Of a stretch of 64,000 nt of DNA, positions 1-8,172 are shown in pieces. The number at the start of each line of letters is the position of its first letter. Within the stretch, counting starts at the first letter, position 1. The notes under the pieces were generated by a model, which did not search any database, was not told where the DNA came from, and worked only from the letters and a program-made list of their open reading frames with translations. The stretch is from NCBI GenBank assembly GCA_040882465.1, contig JBBEBG010000025.1:1-64000 (forward strand), read 5' to 3'. The stretch is from Gemmatimonadota bacterium. Lineage in GTDB: Bacteria; Gemmatimonadota; Gemmatimonadetes; Longimicrobiales; Gaopeijiaceae. The position numbers and the translations under genes are program-made.

Positions 1-1
1 C

Positions 2-1663
2 GTGACGTTGAAGGAGTCGATGGTCGGGGACATCCGCCCGACGCTCTGGCTCCTGCTGGGCACCGTGGGCTTCGTGCTGCTGATCGCGGTCGCGAATGTC
101 GCGAACCTGTTCCTGGTGCGAACCGAGGAAGGACACCGTGAGCGCGCGCTGCGGGCCGCACTGGGCGCGGACGCCGGCCGCCTTGCCCGTGGCTACCTCT
201 CGGAGACCTTGCTGATCGGCGGGTTGGCGGCCGGGCTCGGGATCGGCATCGCGGCGGTGGCGGTCCGCGTCCTCCGGCTGCGCGCGCCCGTGAATGTGCC
301 ACGCCTTTCGGAGGTGGGTCTCGACCCGGCGGTGGTCGGAGTCGCGTTGGCCGCGGCCCTCCTCGCCGCTGTGCTGCTGGCGCTGATCCCGATGCTGCGG
401 CGCCGGGGCGACCTGGGCCTCGATCTGAAGGAGCGGGCGGGTCGAACGACGGCGGGACGGGACCGCCTCCGGGGTCGCAACGTCCTGGTCGCGGCGCAGG
501 TGGCCCTCGCGCTGATCCTCCTGATCGCCTCCGGGCTCCTGTTCCGGACATTCCAGGAGCTGCGGGCGGTGGACCTCGGTTTCTCCGAGCGGGAGGGACT
601 CACGTTCGACATCGGGCTTCCGGGCTTGCGCTACGGAACCCGCGCGCACGCGGCGTCGTTCCACCGAGATCTGCTTGCGCGAATCGGCAGCCTGCCGGGC
701 GTCGAGGTGGCGGCCGCCATCGGCCAGTGCCTTCCCCTGACCGGCCACATGTGCTGGGGCGAGATCATGGAGGCCGAGGGATTCCCGACGCCGGAGGGCC
801 AGGTCCCGCCCGTGATCGGTGCCCGGGTCGCAACGACGGAATACTTCCGCGCCCTGGGCATCCCCGTACGGGGCCGGACCTTCACCTCCGCGGACGAGGC
901 GGAGGGCGGAGAGTGGGTCGCGATCCTGAGCGAGGCCGGCGCGAGCGCCTACTTCCCGGGGACGGACGCGCTGGGCCGGCGGATCCGGTTCGACGGCGAG
1001 GGCAGTCCGTGGTACAGGGTGGTCGGAATCGCGTCCGACGTGCGCGGTCGCGTGGCGACGGAGGAATTCACCCGCACGATCTATCTCCCCCTGCGACCTG
1101 ACGTGGAGGACGGCCCGCCGCCGCACACGGTGGCCTACGTCGTCTCGACCTCCATCCTCCCGGGCGGCATTGCCGGCGGCGTGCGCCGGGCCGTGGCCGA
1201 TCTCGATCCGACGATTCCGCTAGCGAACGTGAGGACGGTGGAAGAGTTGATCGCGGCCGCGACGGCGCCGACGGCCTTCGCCCTCGTCCTCATCGGCCTG
1301 GCCGCGGCCATCGCGCTGCTGCTCGGCGCCGTGGGGGTCTACGCCGTCGTGGCGTACGCGGTGAGCCGGCGTACCGTGGAGATCGGCGTCCGGATGGCCC
1401 TCGGCGCGGGGACGGGCGATGTCCGACGGATGGTGGTCCGGCAGGGGGGCGGCGTGGTGCTGGCGGGGGTCGCCGCCGGTCTCGCGGGAGCGCTCCTCCT
1501 GACCCGCCTCATGGAGGGCATGCTCTTTGGCGTGAGCGCGTTGGACCCGGCCAGCTACGCGCTCCTGACGGCCCTCATGCTCGGCGTGGCCGCGCCGGCG
1601 CTCTACCTGCCCGCCCGGCGGGCGTCACAGGTGAATCCGCTGGAAGCGCTGCGAAGCGAGTAG
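2..1663 (+). CDS. FtsX-like ABC transporter permease (ADOP type), 5' partial
   Basis: Carboxy-terminal part of a MacB/FtsX-type permease. The visible 553 residues begin with a membrane segment (about residues 15-37), followed by further hydrophobic segments near 105-130 and 160-182, a long periplasmic MacB-like domain (about 200-400) and three more membrane segments ending in the family signature PARRASQVNPLEALR. ADOP proteins are usually 800-900 residues with two FtsX modules, so the first module and true start lie left of the window; the GTG at position 2 is only the first in-frame start available. Such permeases export peptides or lipophilic compounds, or act in envelope stress; the substrate cannot be told. 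No ATPase gene adjoins it. Confidence 0.85.
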   Translation: MTLKESMVGDIRPTLWLLLGTVGFVLLIAVANVANLFLVRTEEGHRERALRAALGADAGRLARGYLSETLLIGGLAAGLGIGIAAVAVRVLRLRAPVNVPRLSEVGLDPAVVGVALAAALLAAVLLALIPMLRRRGDLGLDLKERAGRTTAGRDRLRGRNVLVAAQVALALILLIASGLLFRTFQELRAVDLGFSEREGLTFDIGLPGLRYGTRAHAASFHRDLLARIGSLPGVEVAAAIGQCLPLTGHMCWGEIMEAEGFPTPEGQVPPVIGARVATTEYFRALGIPVRGRTFTSADEAEGGEWVAILSEAGASAYFPGTDALGRRIRFDGEGSPWYRVVGIASDVRGRVATEEFTRTIYLPLRPDVEDGPPPHTVAYVVSTSILPGGIAGGVRRAVADLDPTIPLANVRTVEELIAAATAPTAFALVLIGLAAAIALLLGAVGVYAVVAYAVSRRTVEIGVRMALGAGTGDVRRMVVRQGGGVVLAGVAAGLAGALLLTRLMEGMLFGVSALDPASYALLTALMLGVAAPALYLPARRASQVNPLEALRSE

Positions 1664-1780
1664 GACCAGCCGAGCTTGGCGGAGCGTGGAGCGGAGCGCA
1701 CGGATGAAGATTCCAAGCATAGCGCTCGCCATTGCGGGACGCCTTGCTTCAACGCGACGCGGCAAGTCACGCCGCCGGGG

Positions 1781-2698
1781 TCAACGGCCGGTCCAGGCCT
1801 CCAGATTGGGATAATATTCCGGTTCGGGCACGTCCGCGCCCGGGGCGATCTCGAGTCGGGCCCGCTCATCGACGATCAGGCGACCGCCGACGCGAGCCTC
1901 GGAGTCGATGCGGATCACCGGCGTACTTCCATCCCCCCAGCGATTGAATGGCCAAAACCAGAGGTCGAGCCCACGATCCTCGGGCATGAGGAGAATGACG
2001 TCCCCTCGGACCTCCGTGCGTCCTGAGAGATAGATGTCCCCCCCTTGGACCTCCACGTTTCCGCCCACTCGCGCATCCTCGAGTCGAACCGGTCCGTTTC
2101 GGGCCTGAAGGCTCCCGTCCACGGCCGCCCCGGAGTGCAATCGGATCCCCCCATTCCGGGTCTCGATGCCGGCTCCCACGCTCCCGCCGGACTCAACCGT
2201 GACGGCTCCGTTCCGTGTCCGGATCGCGGACTCGACTCGGCCCATCCGTCCCACGACGACCCGGCCGTTCCTGGAGTCGACCGGTCCCCGTACCGCGACG
2301 TCCGCACCGAGCTCGATGGCTCCATTCCGTGAGTCGACGGGTCCGGACACCGTCACCCCGTCCGCGACGGTGATCGGACCGTTACGCGTCTCGATCGCAC
2401 CGTCCACCAAGCTCCGCGGACCCACTTCTATGCGGCCGTTGCGCGTACTCAAGTCCAGAACCCGGGCATCGCTCCCGACGGTAATTCGACCATTTTGCGC
2501 GCGGAGTGGTCCGGAAAACGTCGTCCCGCGCTCGACGCGGACCTCCCCGTTTCGGGTGTCCACAGTTCCCGTCGCTGAAATGACCTGGACGGACGCCGCA
2601 GGCGGCGTCCGTCCGTCTATGGGGGCCGCGAGCGCGGCAATGAGGGGGAGCGCCAGAAGGAGCGGGGTGGCCGGCTTGTCGAGTCTCATGATCTGCAT
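1781..2698 (-). CDS. Secreted protein with 18-residue RNG repeats (polymer-forming/bactofilin-like fold)
   Basis: 305-residue protein with an N-terminal signal peptide or anchor (ATPLLLALPLIAALAAP). Residues about 45-215 are a tandem repeat of period 18 in which an (R/Q)NG turn recurs nine times, each followed by a short beta strand (I/V-x-V/L) and a Gly-rich stretch. This pattern predicts a right-handed beta solenoid of the type seen in polymer-forming cytoskeletal proteins and DUF4097-like adhesin domains. The start at 2698 was chosen because GAGGA lies 8 nt upstream; an in-frame start at 2737 has no such signal. The C-terminal 90 residues are not repetitive and carry a Trp/Phe-rich patch (LWFWPFNRW). 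Role unknown; an envelope-associated scaffold is a guess. Confidence 0.7.
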   Translation of the reverse strand: MQIMRLDKPATPLLLALPLIAALAAPIDGRTPPAASVQVISATGTVDTRNGEVRVERGTTFSGPLRAQNGRITVGSDARVLDLSTRNGRIEVGPRSLVDGAIETRNGPITVADGVTVSGPVDSRNGAIELGADVAVRGPVDSRNGRVVVGRMGRVESAIRTRNGAVTVESGGSVGAGIETRNGGIRLHSGAAVDGSLQARNGPVRLEDARVGGNVEVQGGDIYLSGRTEVRGDVILLMPEDRGLDLWFWPFNRWGDGSTPVIRIDSEARVGGRLIVDERARLEIAPGADVPEPEYYPNLEAWTGR

Positions 2699-2927
2699 GG
2701 CAGCGTCCTCGGAGTCATCGGGGTCGCGGGGGCGCACCCGACGCAGAGGGAAAATTCGGGTGATGATCTCTCACGGATGACCTTACGCAGGGGCGACTCC
2801 CAGCGTTTCACGCGTCCCCCGCGGCGGTGGATGGGGCGGGTGCCGCCAGCGGTGCATCTTCGGCTCGAGCGGCGAGCGGCCGAGGAAGGCGCGGGGAGAA
2901 TGAAGCCTGCCGACGAGCCGGATGCTC

Positions 2928-3134
2928 TCAGCCGGGAGCGTCCTTGCAGGTGTTGATCCCGAGCAGCGTCGTGATGGGACAGAACCGGATGAGGCCGGTG
3001 ACGAGCAGGATTCCGCCCACCACGTATCCGATCGTCGCGCCCGTTCCCCCAAGCGTGAAATAGCTGAGCCCGAGAAGCGCGATCCCAATCAGGATGCGCG
3101 CGACGCGCTCCGCACCGCCTACGTTGCACTTCAT
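2928..3134 (-). CDS. Small DUF2892-type inner membrane protein
   Basis: 68-residue protein starting MKCNVGGAERVARILIGIAL, the typical opening of DUF2892 (YgaP C-terminal-like) proteins, with two membrane helices (about residues 14-32 and 36-54) and the conserved CPITTLLGINTC ending with two cysteines. The ATG at 3134 has a GGGAGG box 5 nt upstream, better than the GTG two codons earlier. In other bacteria such domains occur alone or fused to rhodanese. Monocistronic here. Confidence 0.85.
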   Translation of the reverse strand: MKCNVGGAERVARILIGIALLGLSYFTLGGTGATIGYVVGGILLVTGLIRFCPITTLLGINTCKDAPG

Positions 3135-3289
3135 GGCCACCTCCCTTGTTGGGAACCGAACCGTCGAGTCGACGGCTCCAGCGCCAACTTAGGTCCTTCC
3201 GAGGCTGGCGGGGAGTTCGACGCGCCTTAGCGCGGAAGATGGTCTGGACGGTGGGAGGACGGGGTGTTCGAACAACGATGGACCTTGTC

Positions 3290-3605
3290 CGACTGGCCGC
3301 CGTCCGCCCGAAGCGCGTGCGCCGGCTCCACGCCGAGTGCTCGGCGCGTCGGCACAACGCAGGCGAGCAGGCAGACGCCCGCCATGACGAGGGCGTAGAC
3401 CGCCACGAGGAGCACCCGTCCGAGAGTGATTCCACCGAAAATCCAGTTTGAGAGCACGCCCAGGAGATAGGCGCCCGCGAGAACGCCGAGTCCCACCTGC
3501 ACGAGCGGACGGCGGAAGATTGCGAGGAGGAGAGACCGAGGCTTCGCCCCCAGCGCGACGCGGATGCCGATTTCCCGAGTCCGCCGCGACACCGCGAACG
3601 ACAGC
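3290..3605 (-). pseudogene. Duplicated C-terminal remnant of an ADOP permease
   Basis: About 315 bp closely matching the last 105 codons of the intact permease at 5437-8172: the same run from SFAVSRRTREIGIRVALG to CVVPTRRALGVEP, with only scattered substitutions (for example GVLSNWIFGG against GMLSHWMFGG). By eye the nucleotide identity is around 90 percent, and the match stops abruptly near 3605, where the intact gene continues. No start codon or N-terminal part is present, and the surrounding reading frame is not protein-like. This is a partial duplication or the scar of a recombination between tandem permease genes. Confidence 0.85.
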
Positions 3606-3747
3606 CGATCAGGCGGAGGCTGAGTTCCAGCGCGTCCGGGCGACAGCCGACTTCGAGCCGCCCGAGTACGCACCGCCCTAGCGGTCCGGCGATCGCCGCC
3701 GCATCGTGCGTCGGTCCGAAGGGATACCCTTAAGCGCGGAGGTCCCA

Positions 3748-4167
3748 ATGAAAGGGAACCGAATCCTGGTCGCCACCCTCGCCGGTGCGATCGTAGCCTT
3801 CGTCCTCGGATACCTGATCTGGGGTCTGGCCCTGGCAGGATTCTTCGAATCGAACGCGGGCGCCGCGCTCAACCTTATGAAAGAGCCGTTCAATCTCGGG
3901 GCGATCGCCCTGGGTCAGCTCGCCGGAGCGCTCCTGCTCGCGCTCGTAATTCAGAGATGGGGGGAAGGGGGGTCCGCCGGCGGGGGAGCGAAGGTGGGTG
4001 CAATCGTCGGATTCCTGATGGCGCTCTCCTACGACCTGACGATGTTCGGGAGCTCGAACCTCATGAACCTGACGGCGACTCTCGTGGATCCCCTGATCAG
4101 CGGCGTGCACTTCGCGGTGGTGGGCGGGGTGACGGCGGTCGCCCTGGGGCGGCCCGCACCGGACTAG
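3748..4167 (+). CDS. Conserved integral membrane protein of unknown function
   Basis: 139 residues with four predicted membrane segments (about 5-30, 45-68, 80-98 and 115-133). The ATG at 3748 has GGAGG 6 nt upstream, so it is preferred to an earlier in-frame start at 3706. The organisation (four helices, an acidic FFESN loop after helix 1) resembles DUF1761-like proteins, but I cannot assign a family with certainty. It stands alone between the permease remnant and the toxin locus. Confidence 0.6.
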   Translation: MKGNRILVATLAGAIVAFVLGYLIWGLALAGFFESNAGAALNLMKEPFNLGAIALGQLAGALLLALVIQRWGEGGSAGGGAKVGAIVGFLMALSYDLTMFGSSNLMNLTATLVDPLISGVHFAVVGGVTAVALGRPAPD

Positions 4168-4326
4168 GCGCGGTTCGCTCCATGCCATGGCTGGATCGGC
4201 CAGCGCACCTCGCCCGGCTCAGCGAGTCGGAACGTTAGTGCCGATTCCGGTGCCACTTCGGGCCGAAAAGTCCACCAATCGATGGCGGCGACTGGCCCGA
4301 AGGATCATAAGCGGCTATTGTTTGTC

Positions 4327-4593
4327 ATGGACACGAAGATACGGGAGTACTTGCAGGAGATCGGACGGAAGGGTGGCAAGGCGAGCCGTCGCACCCTCGA
4401 CCCGGAAACGGCCCGCCGCATGGTGGCAGTCCGGGAGGCCCGCCGTGCCTACCGTCGGTTCCATGCCTCTTGTTTCTGGTCCAGCTCTCCGGAGCTGAAA
4501 ATCGGCATGGACGACGTGGAGTGGGTGGCCCGCCAGCTCATGAAGCACGGAAATCGGGAGGCCTGGCTCGCCGGGAGGGCCCTGTGCCCCTGA
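4327..4593 (+). CDS. Putative antitoxin partner of an AbiEii-type nucleotidyltransferase
   Basis: 88 residues, very basic at the N-terminus (EYLQEIGRKGGKASRRTL), then a helical middle and a WVARQLMKHGNREAW segment. Its stop codon overlaps the GTG start of the downstream nucleotidyltransferase gene by 10 nt, the arrangement expected of a co-transcribed antitoxin-toxin pair. The ATG at 4327 is preferred over an upstream start at 4282; no strong ribosome binding site is visible. The antitoxin role is inferred from position and size only. Confidence 0.5.
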   Translation: MDTKIREYLQEIGRKGGKASRRTLDPETARRMVAVREARRAYRRFHASCFWSSSPELKIGMDDVEWVARQLMKHGNREAWLAGRALCP

Positions 4594-5393
4594 CACCCTT
4601 CCAGGCGGAAATTCTCCGCCTCCTGGCGACGAATCGGCAACCGGACAGCTATCTCGCCGGCGGAGGAGCCCTCCAAGCGGCGCCCAACTCGACCCGGTTC
4701 AGCCAGGACCTGGACTTCTTCCACGACTCGGAGCGCCGGGTGGCCGAGGCCTTCGAGGCCGATCGCTCCCTTCTCGAGGGCCGGGGCTTCACGGTCGGCG
4801 TCGAGTAGGCCCTCCCGGGGAACGTGCGCGCCATGGTGTCCCGCGGCGACGAGCGCACCCGGATCGACTGGGCCCACGATTCGGCATGGCGCTTCATGCC
4901 GGCGGTGCGGAACGAGACGAGTGGCTTCCGGCTTCACGAGGTGGACCTCGCCATCAACAAGCTCTTGGCTTTGGCGGGCCGCGACGAGGCACGAGACTAC
5001 GTGGACCTGCTCGAGGCCCACGAACGCATTCTTCCCCTTGGGGCCCTGATCTGGGCCGCAGCCGGGAAGGACCCGGGGCTCTCTCCCCACGCGATTCTGG
5101 AGCTCCTGAAACGGAGGGGGCGTCCCCGGCAATCGGAGATGGACCGGCTCCACCTGGCCCGCCCGATTGACGCGGCGAAAGCCAAGGATCGGTGGCTTCG
5201 TGCGCTCGGAGATGCGGAGACGTTCGTATCGAGTCGCCCCGCCGACGAGCTCGGAGCCCTCTACTTTCACCGGGATACCGGGAGCTTCAGGGCCCCGGAC
5301 GCAGAGAGCCCGATCGAGGATCAGGGTCTGGTGCTGCACTTCGGTACCCCCGGGGGGGTGCTTCCACTGGTCGCGGGAGGCGACGCGGGATAG
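4584..5393 (+). pseudogene. AbiEii/AbiGii-like nucleotidyltransferase toxin, interrupted by an in-frame amber codon
   Basis: The reading frame starts with GTG at 4584 (GGGAGG just upstream) and encodes TPFQAEILRLLA followed by the MNT-type signature YLAGGGALQ and FSQDLDFF, the SGGTAL and DLDF metal-binding region of AbiEii/AbiGii toxins. A TAG at 4806-4808 ends the frame, yet the same frame continues without shift for another 195 codons with family-consistent sequence (DLAINKLLALAGRDEARDY, then YVDLLEAHERILPL). One substitution would restore a 269-residue protein. Either the toxin is inactivated, or two pieces are made from the GTG at 4824. AbiEii toxins nucleotidylate tRNA in characterised cases; the substrate here is unknown. 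Confidence 0.7.
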
Positions 5394-5436
5394 GCGGATC
5401 GGAGGACCGGTAGGGAAGAACGATGCCCTGGTCCGC

Positions 5437-8172
5437 CTAGCCCTCCGCCCGCAGCGCGGTCACCGGCTCGACGCCGAGCGCCCGTCGCGTCGGGACGACG
5501 CAGGCGAGCAGGCAGACGCCCGCCATCACGAGGGCGTAGACCGCCACAAGGAGCATCTGTCCGAGAGTGATCCCGCCGAACATCCAATGTGAGAGCATGC
5601 CCAGGAGATAGGCGCCCGCAAGAACACCGAGCCCCACCTGCACGAGCGGACGGCGGAAGATCGCGAGGAGGAGAGACCGCGGCTTCGCTCCCAGCGCGAC
5701 GCGGATGCCGATTTCCCGGGTCCGGCGCGACACCGCGAACGACATGACGGCGTAGATCCCGGCGAGGGAGAGCATGAGCGCGGTGAAGGTAAGGAGAACG
5801 ACCGCGGAAACGCCCCAGGCGTAAATCCCCTCCTCTCCGTTCGCGATGTCCTCGAGGGAAGTGAGGCTCTCCACTCTGAGGGTCGGGTCCACCTCCGCGC
5901 CGAGCGTCCTGAGTCGCGTGGAGAATCCCGTGGGATCCGAGCTCAGGTGAATGACGAGGCTCGCCGGGTAGTTCTCTCCCCGAGCGACCGGGTGATAGAC
6001 CCCTCCCCGTCCATATCCGTTCTCCATGCCGAGATCGCCCACCACCCCGACGATTTCGTACCAGGGGGCATCCGGCCCCGGGGGCGGGGCGCGCTCGATC
6101 GCGATGTATCGAAGTCGCAACCCGATCGGATTCCGGCCGCCCAGGACGCGGTCCACGAACGGCTCGTCCACGATGACCACCCGCGCGCCAGAGATCACGT
6201 CCTCCGAATCGAACCCGCGGCCAACCAGGATGGGAACGCCGAACGCCTCGAAGTAGTTGGGTTCGATCCGGGCCGTGGAGATCCGGTGTCCGCGCTCGTC
6301 GGGCGGGGCGATCGCGCCCTCATCGAGCTCGACCTGATGAGCCGGGTGGTAGGTGAGTGGGAGCCGGTCGACGAGCGTCACGGCCCGGACGGCAGGCTCG
6401 GCCAGGAGTCGGCGCTCCAACTCGTCGAGGTTGGAGGCGTAACGGGCCAGGAATGCGGAATCCGACTCGAGCCCGGAGCCTCCGAACGCGTTGTTCGGGT
6501 CGAACAGATCGGTCGGAGCGATGGACTCGAGGTCGCGATCGAGCTCGAGGCGGGCCGTCAGGAAGTTTTCCGTTGCGATGTCCACGTGGAGCCGGCTCAC
6601 GCCGGCCATCTCGTCGAGGGCGAAGTACGTGAAAGCCGGCAAGGGCATCGTGAGAGCCACCTGCGCTACGATGACGAGCGTCCACACGCCCCCGAATCGA
6701 AGCCCGCCGCCCCCCGCGGTGGATTCCCTCAAGCTGGCTGCGACGCCCCGGGTGACCTTGAGCGCGGGGAGAATTCCCGCGACCGCGGCGCCCACGACCG
6801 TCAGGCCGAGGGCATACAGGACCGTCGTCGGCGAGATTCTCGGCTCGAACCAGAAGGGGAGCGGTCCTTCGGCGCCCTCGATCGCGGTGAGGAACCACTC
6901 GTAGCCGTACTTCGCTCCCATGAGGCCGACGACCGTGGCCACGCCACCGAGGACGAGCGCTTCGGAGAAGAGCTGGAGGACGATGCGGCGACGTCCGGCT
7001 CCCAACGCACTTCGAACCACGAGCTCGCTTTCGCGCGTGGCCGCCCGGGCGAAGAGCAGGAGCGCGACGTTCGCGCAGAGGAGAACCACGAGCGCGAGGA
7101 TGAAGAGGTTGAGGAAGAGAAACTCGGGATTGAAGAGGCCCGGCGCCGGCATGTGAACGAGCTCCGGGAAGGGCACGACTCGCGGCGCGAGTCCGGCGTG
7201 AGTCTCCGGGTACGCAGCGGCGGCCTGGAATCCGAGGGTTTCGATCTCCGCCTGCGCCAGCTCCAACGAAGCGCCGGGGGCCAGCCGCCCGAACAGGTAG
7301 ATCGCCGGTCCCTCGCCGGGGGCGAATTCGAGCGGGTCGAACCGCAAGGACGTCCAAATGTTCTGCGAGTGTGGGAACTCGAAGCCCTCCGGCATCACGC
7401 CGACGACCGTGGCCTGCGTGCCGCCCAGCCTGATCGTCGTGCCGACCGCGTCCAATCGGCCCCCGAAGCGGTCCTGCCAGAGGTCATGCCCGATCACGAC
7501 GACCGGTGAGGCGTTCGCCCTCTCGTCATCCTCGAGGAGCGTGCGCCCGTGGAGCGGGGGCGCCCCGACCAGCCGGAAAGCTGACGCACTGACCTCCGTG
7601 ACGAGCACGGGCTCGCCCGGCCCGTCTCCGGTGACGAGGTTCCGGCCCGCGAGTCGAAAGGCGCCCAACTCTTCCACCGAGCGGAGGTCCTCCTTCCACC
7701 TTGCGAAGTCGTGCAGGATGCGAGGCTCTACGCCTCCAGTCTCCGTATCGCGGACCTCGATGCCGACGAGGCGGGCTCCGCCCGCGAAGGGCAGCTCCGG
7801 TCGAGACCACTGCATGACGAACTCGAAGAGTCCCGCCCCGAACGCGATCCCCATCGCCATCGCCACGCCGCCCATCAGGGTCAGCCCCGGATACCGCACG
7901 AGCATCCGGAATCCGAGCTTGAAGTCGAGCCAGGAGAAGCGGAGGTCGTCGAACCGCTTGAGGCCGCGGGAGGCGCGGGCCGTCTCCCGGTGGCCTTCCG
8001 CGTGTCCGAACTCGAGGTGGGCCCGGCGCTGTGCCTCCTCCGGCGACGACCCCTCGCGCACCAGATCCGCCGCCCGCAGCTCGATGTGATGCCGGAACTC
8101 TTCGCGCATTTCGGCTTCCACGGTGTCGCGTCGGAAGAGCCCGCGGAGAAGCGAGCGGAGGCGGGCGAGCAT
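5437..8172 (-). CDS. ADOP-family FtsX-like permease (second of pair)
   Basis: 911-residue ADOP permease. Residues 1-85 are the ADOP-specific prefix (FRHHIELRAADLVREG, RRAHLEFGHAEG) that precedes the first membrane segment near residue 95. Two MacB periplasmic domains with FtsX membrane modules follow; the second ends in SRRTREIGIRVALGAKPRS and CVVPTRRALGVEP. Its ATG overlaps the TAA of the upstream permease gene (TAATG), so the two are translationally coupled. Together with padR they form a three-gene operon. No ATP-binding subunit is encoded nearby, as is usual for ADOP loci. Substrate unknown. Confidence 0.88.
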   Translation of the reverse strand: MLARLRSLLRGLFRRDTVEAEMREEFRHHIELRAADLVREGSSPEEAQRRAHLEFGHAEGHRETARASRGLKRFDDLRFSWLDFKLGFRMLVRYPGLTLMGGVAMAMGIAFGAGLFEFVMQWSRPELPFAGGARLVGIEVRDTETGGVEPRILHDFARWKEDLRSVEELGAFRLAGRNLVTGDGPGEPVLVTEVSASAFRLVGAPPLHGRTLLEDDERANASPVVVIGHDLWQDRFGGRLDAVGTTIRLGGTQATVVGVMPEGFEFPHSQNIWTSLRFDPLEFAPGEGPAIYLFGRLAPGASLELAQAEIETLGFQAAAAYPETHAGLAPRVVPFPELVHMPAPGLFNPEFLFLNLFILALVVLLCANVALLLFARAATRESELVVRSALGAGRRRIVLQLFSEALVLGGVATVVGLMGAKYGYEWFLTAIEGAEGPLPFWFEPRISPTTVLYALGLTVVGAAVAGILPALKVTRGVAASLRESTAGGGGLRFGGVWTLVIVAQVALTMPLPAFTYFALDEMAGVSRLHVDIATENFLTARLELDRDLESIAPTDLFDPNNAFGGSGLESDSAFLARYASNLDELERRLLAEPAVRAVTLVDRLPLTYHPAHQVELDEGAIAPPDERGHRISTARIEPNYFEAFGVPILVGRGFDSEDVISGARVVIVDEPFVDRVLGGRNPIGLRLRYIAIERAPPPGPDAPWYEIVGVVGDLGMENGYGRGGVYHPVARGENYPASLVIHLSSDPTGFSTRLRTLGAEVDPTLRVESLTSLEDIANGEEGIYAWGVSAVVLLTFTALMLSLAGIYAVMSFAVSRRTREIGIRVALGAKPRSLLLAIFRRPLVQVGLGVLAGAYLLGMLSHWMFGGITLGQMLLVAVYALVMAGVCLLACVVPTRRALGVEPVTALRAEG

